Of a stretch of 7,203 bases of DNA, positions 6,784 through 7,203 are shown piece after piece (the stretch's first letter is position 1; each line of letters starts with the position of its first letter). The translations under genes and the position numbers were made by a program. Source of the stretch: an uncultured Opitutia bacterium (lineage in GTDB: Bacteria; Verrucomicrobiota; Verrucomicrobiia; Opitutales; Coraliomargaritaceae); contig CALBPO010000265.1 of NCBI GenBank assembly GCA_937899295.1, positions 1-7,203 on the forward strand, written 5' to 3'. The notes below the pieces were generated by a model that was not told the DNA's origin, made no database searches, and worked only from the letters and a program-made list of their open reading frames with translations.

Positions 6784-7203
6784 ATGAAAATCAAAAATTG
6801 GGATATGTTCGCCTTCGTCGTCGCCTACCACATTGCGCTGGTAGCGCTACTACCTGCATTTATTAATGTATTTTCTTGGACATCGGTCGTATTCTTCCTC
6901 GTCACCTACATCCTAGGTGGCATGTCGATCACGGTCGGTTACCACCGCCTCTATGCCCACAAGGCCTACTCAGCCAATCCATTTTTTGAGTGGTGCGTGC
7001 TACTTAGTTCGGCGCTCGCGTTTGAGATGTCAGCGCTTAAACGGTCGCATGATCACCGAATTCACCACAACCACTGCGACACAGAGAAAGATCCCTACTC
7101 CATTAAAAAGGGCTTTTGGTATGCGCACATTCTCTGGTTGTTCGACTACAAGCGCGACTTCGATAAAAGTCTAGTAGCGGACTTGATGAAGAATCCACGC
7201 GTG
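6784..7203 (+). CDS. Membrane acyl-CoA/fatty acid desaturase (delta-9 type), 5' part only
   Basis: The frame is open from ATG 6784 to the window edge (140 residues); the rest of the gene lies outside. It belongs to the integral-membrane di-iron fatty acid desaturase family, which introduces a double bond into acyl chains, usually at delta-9, using oxygen and an electron donor, and thereby tunes membrane fluidity. Two hydrophobic segments (about 9-27 and 31-50) precede the first histidine box HRLYAH (54-59). A further hydrophobic stretch (about 67-80) leads to the second box HRIHH (91-95), followed by DTEKDPYSIKKGFWYAHILW (99-118), typical of the acyl-CoA desaturase branch. The third box (HNxHH) would lie beyond the edge. 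The residue before this block reads ALKRSHDHRIHH (84-95), consistent with the family. The first ATG after an in-frame AT-rich leader is the natural start; no Shine-Dalgarno motif is seen. It is divergent from gapA and has no obvious functional link to it. Regiospecificity and acyl carrier (CoA, ACP or lipid) cannot be told. Confidence 0.93.
   Translation, partial: MKIKNWDMFAFVVAYHIALVALLPAFINVFSWTSVVFFLVTYILGGMSITVGYHRLYAHKAYSANPFFEWCVLLSSALAFEMSALKRSHDHRIHHNHCDTEKDPYSIKKGFWYAHILWLFDYKRDFDKSLVADLMKNPRV

Noticed and set aside
6917..7174. Plus-strand 85-codon frame near the right edge
   Set aside because: It is a shifted-frame shadow inside the desaturase, whose histidine boxes are in the other frame.

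Overview
The window looks like chromosomal DNA of a free-living Gram-negative heterotroph. The best guess is the phylum Verrucomicrobiota, probably an Opitutae/Puniceicoccales-type marine lineage. That placement rests on the overall look of the GAPDH, PGK and TIM proteins, a secreted DUF4838-type protein of a kind common in Verrucomicrobiota, Planctomycetota and Lentisphaerota, and start regions that lack Shine-Dalgarno motifs. It is recognition by eye, not a database result.

Layout, right to left. Five genes lie on the minus strand and one on the plus strand. At the right edge is the 5' part of a membrane fatty acyl desaturase (plus strand, 6784 to the edge). A 359-bp divergent intergenic region separates it from gapA. 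Running leftward on the minus strand are gapA (GAPDH), a strong branched-loop terminator, pgk, then tpiA only 40 bp later, a 219-bp hairpin-rich intergenic region, a thymidine-phosphorylase-family gene (deoA-like) with its own terminator, and finally the N-terminal 476 residues of a secreted DUF4838 protein that runs off the left edge.

How the genes work together. GAPDH, PGK and TIM catalyse adjacent steps of lower glycolysis/gluconeogenesis. TIM supplies glyceraldehyde-3-phosphate, GAPDH oxidises it to 1,3-bisphosphoglycerate, and PGK makes ATP and 3-phosphoglycerate. The deoA-like gene could feed the same pool, because deoxyribose-1-phosphate released by nucleoside phosphorolysis can be converted to glyceraldehyde-3-phosphate by DeoB/DeoC; those genes are not in this window. 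The terminator after gapA suggests that gapA is transcribed apart from pgk-tpiA, and a promoter-like sequence in the tail of pgk could give tpiA extra transcription.

Most of the window is ordinary central metabolism, and I do not see a defence system, mobile element, CRISPR array or other obviously new system. The points most worth a second look are the altered signature loop of the DeoA-family protein, the nested inverted repeats and terminator-like hairpin just upstream of it, the paired palindromes upstream of gapA, and a likely TTG start on the DUF4838 gene that ATG-only gene calling would miss.
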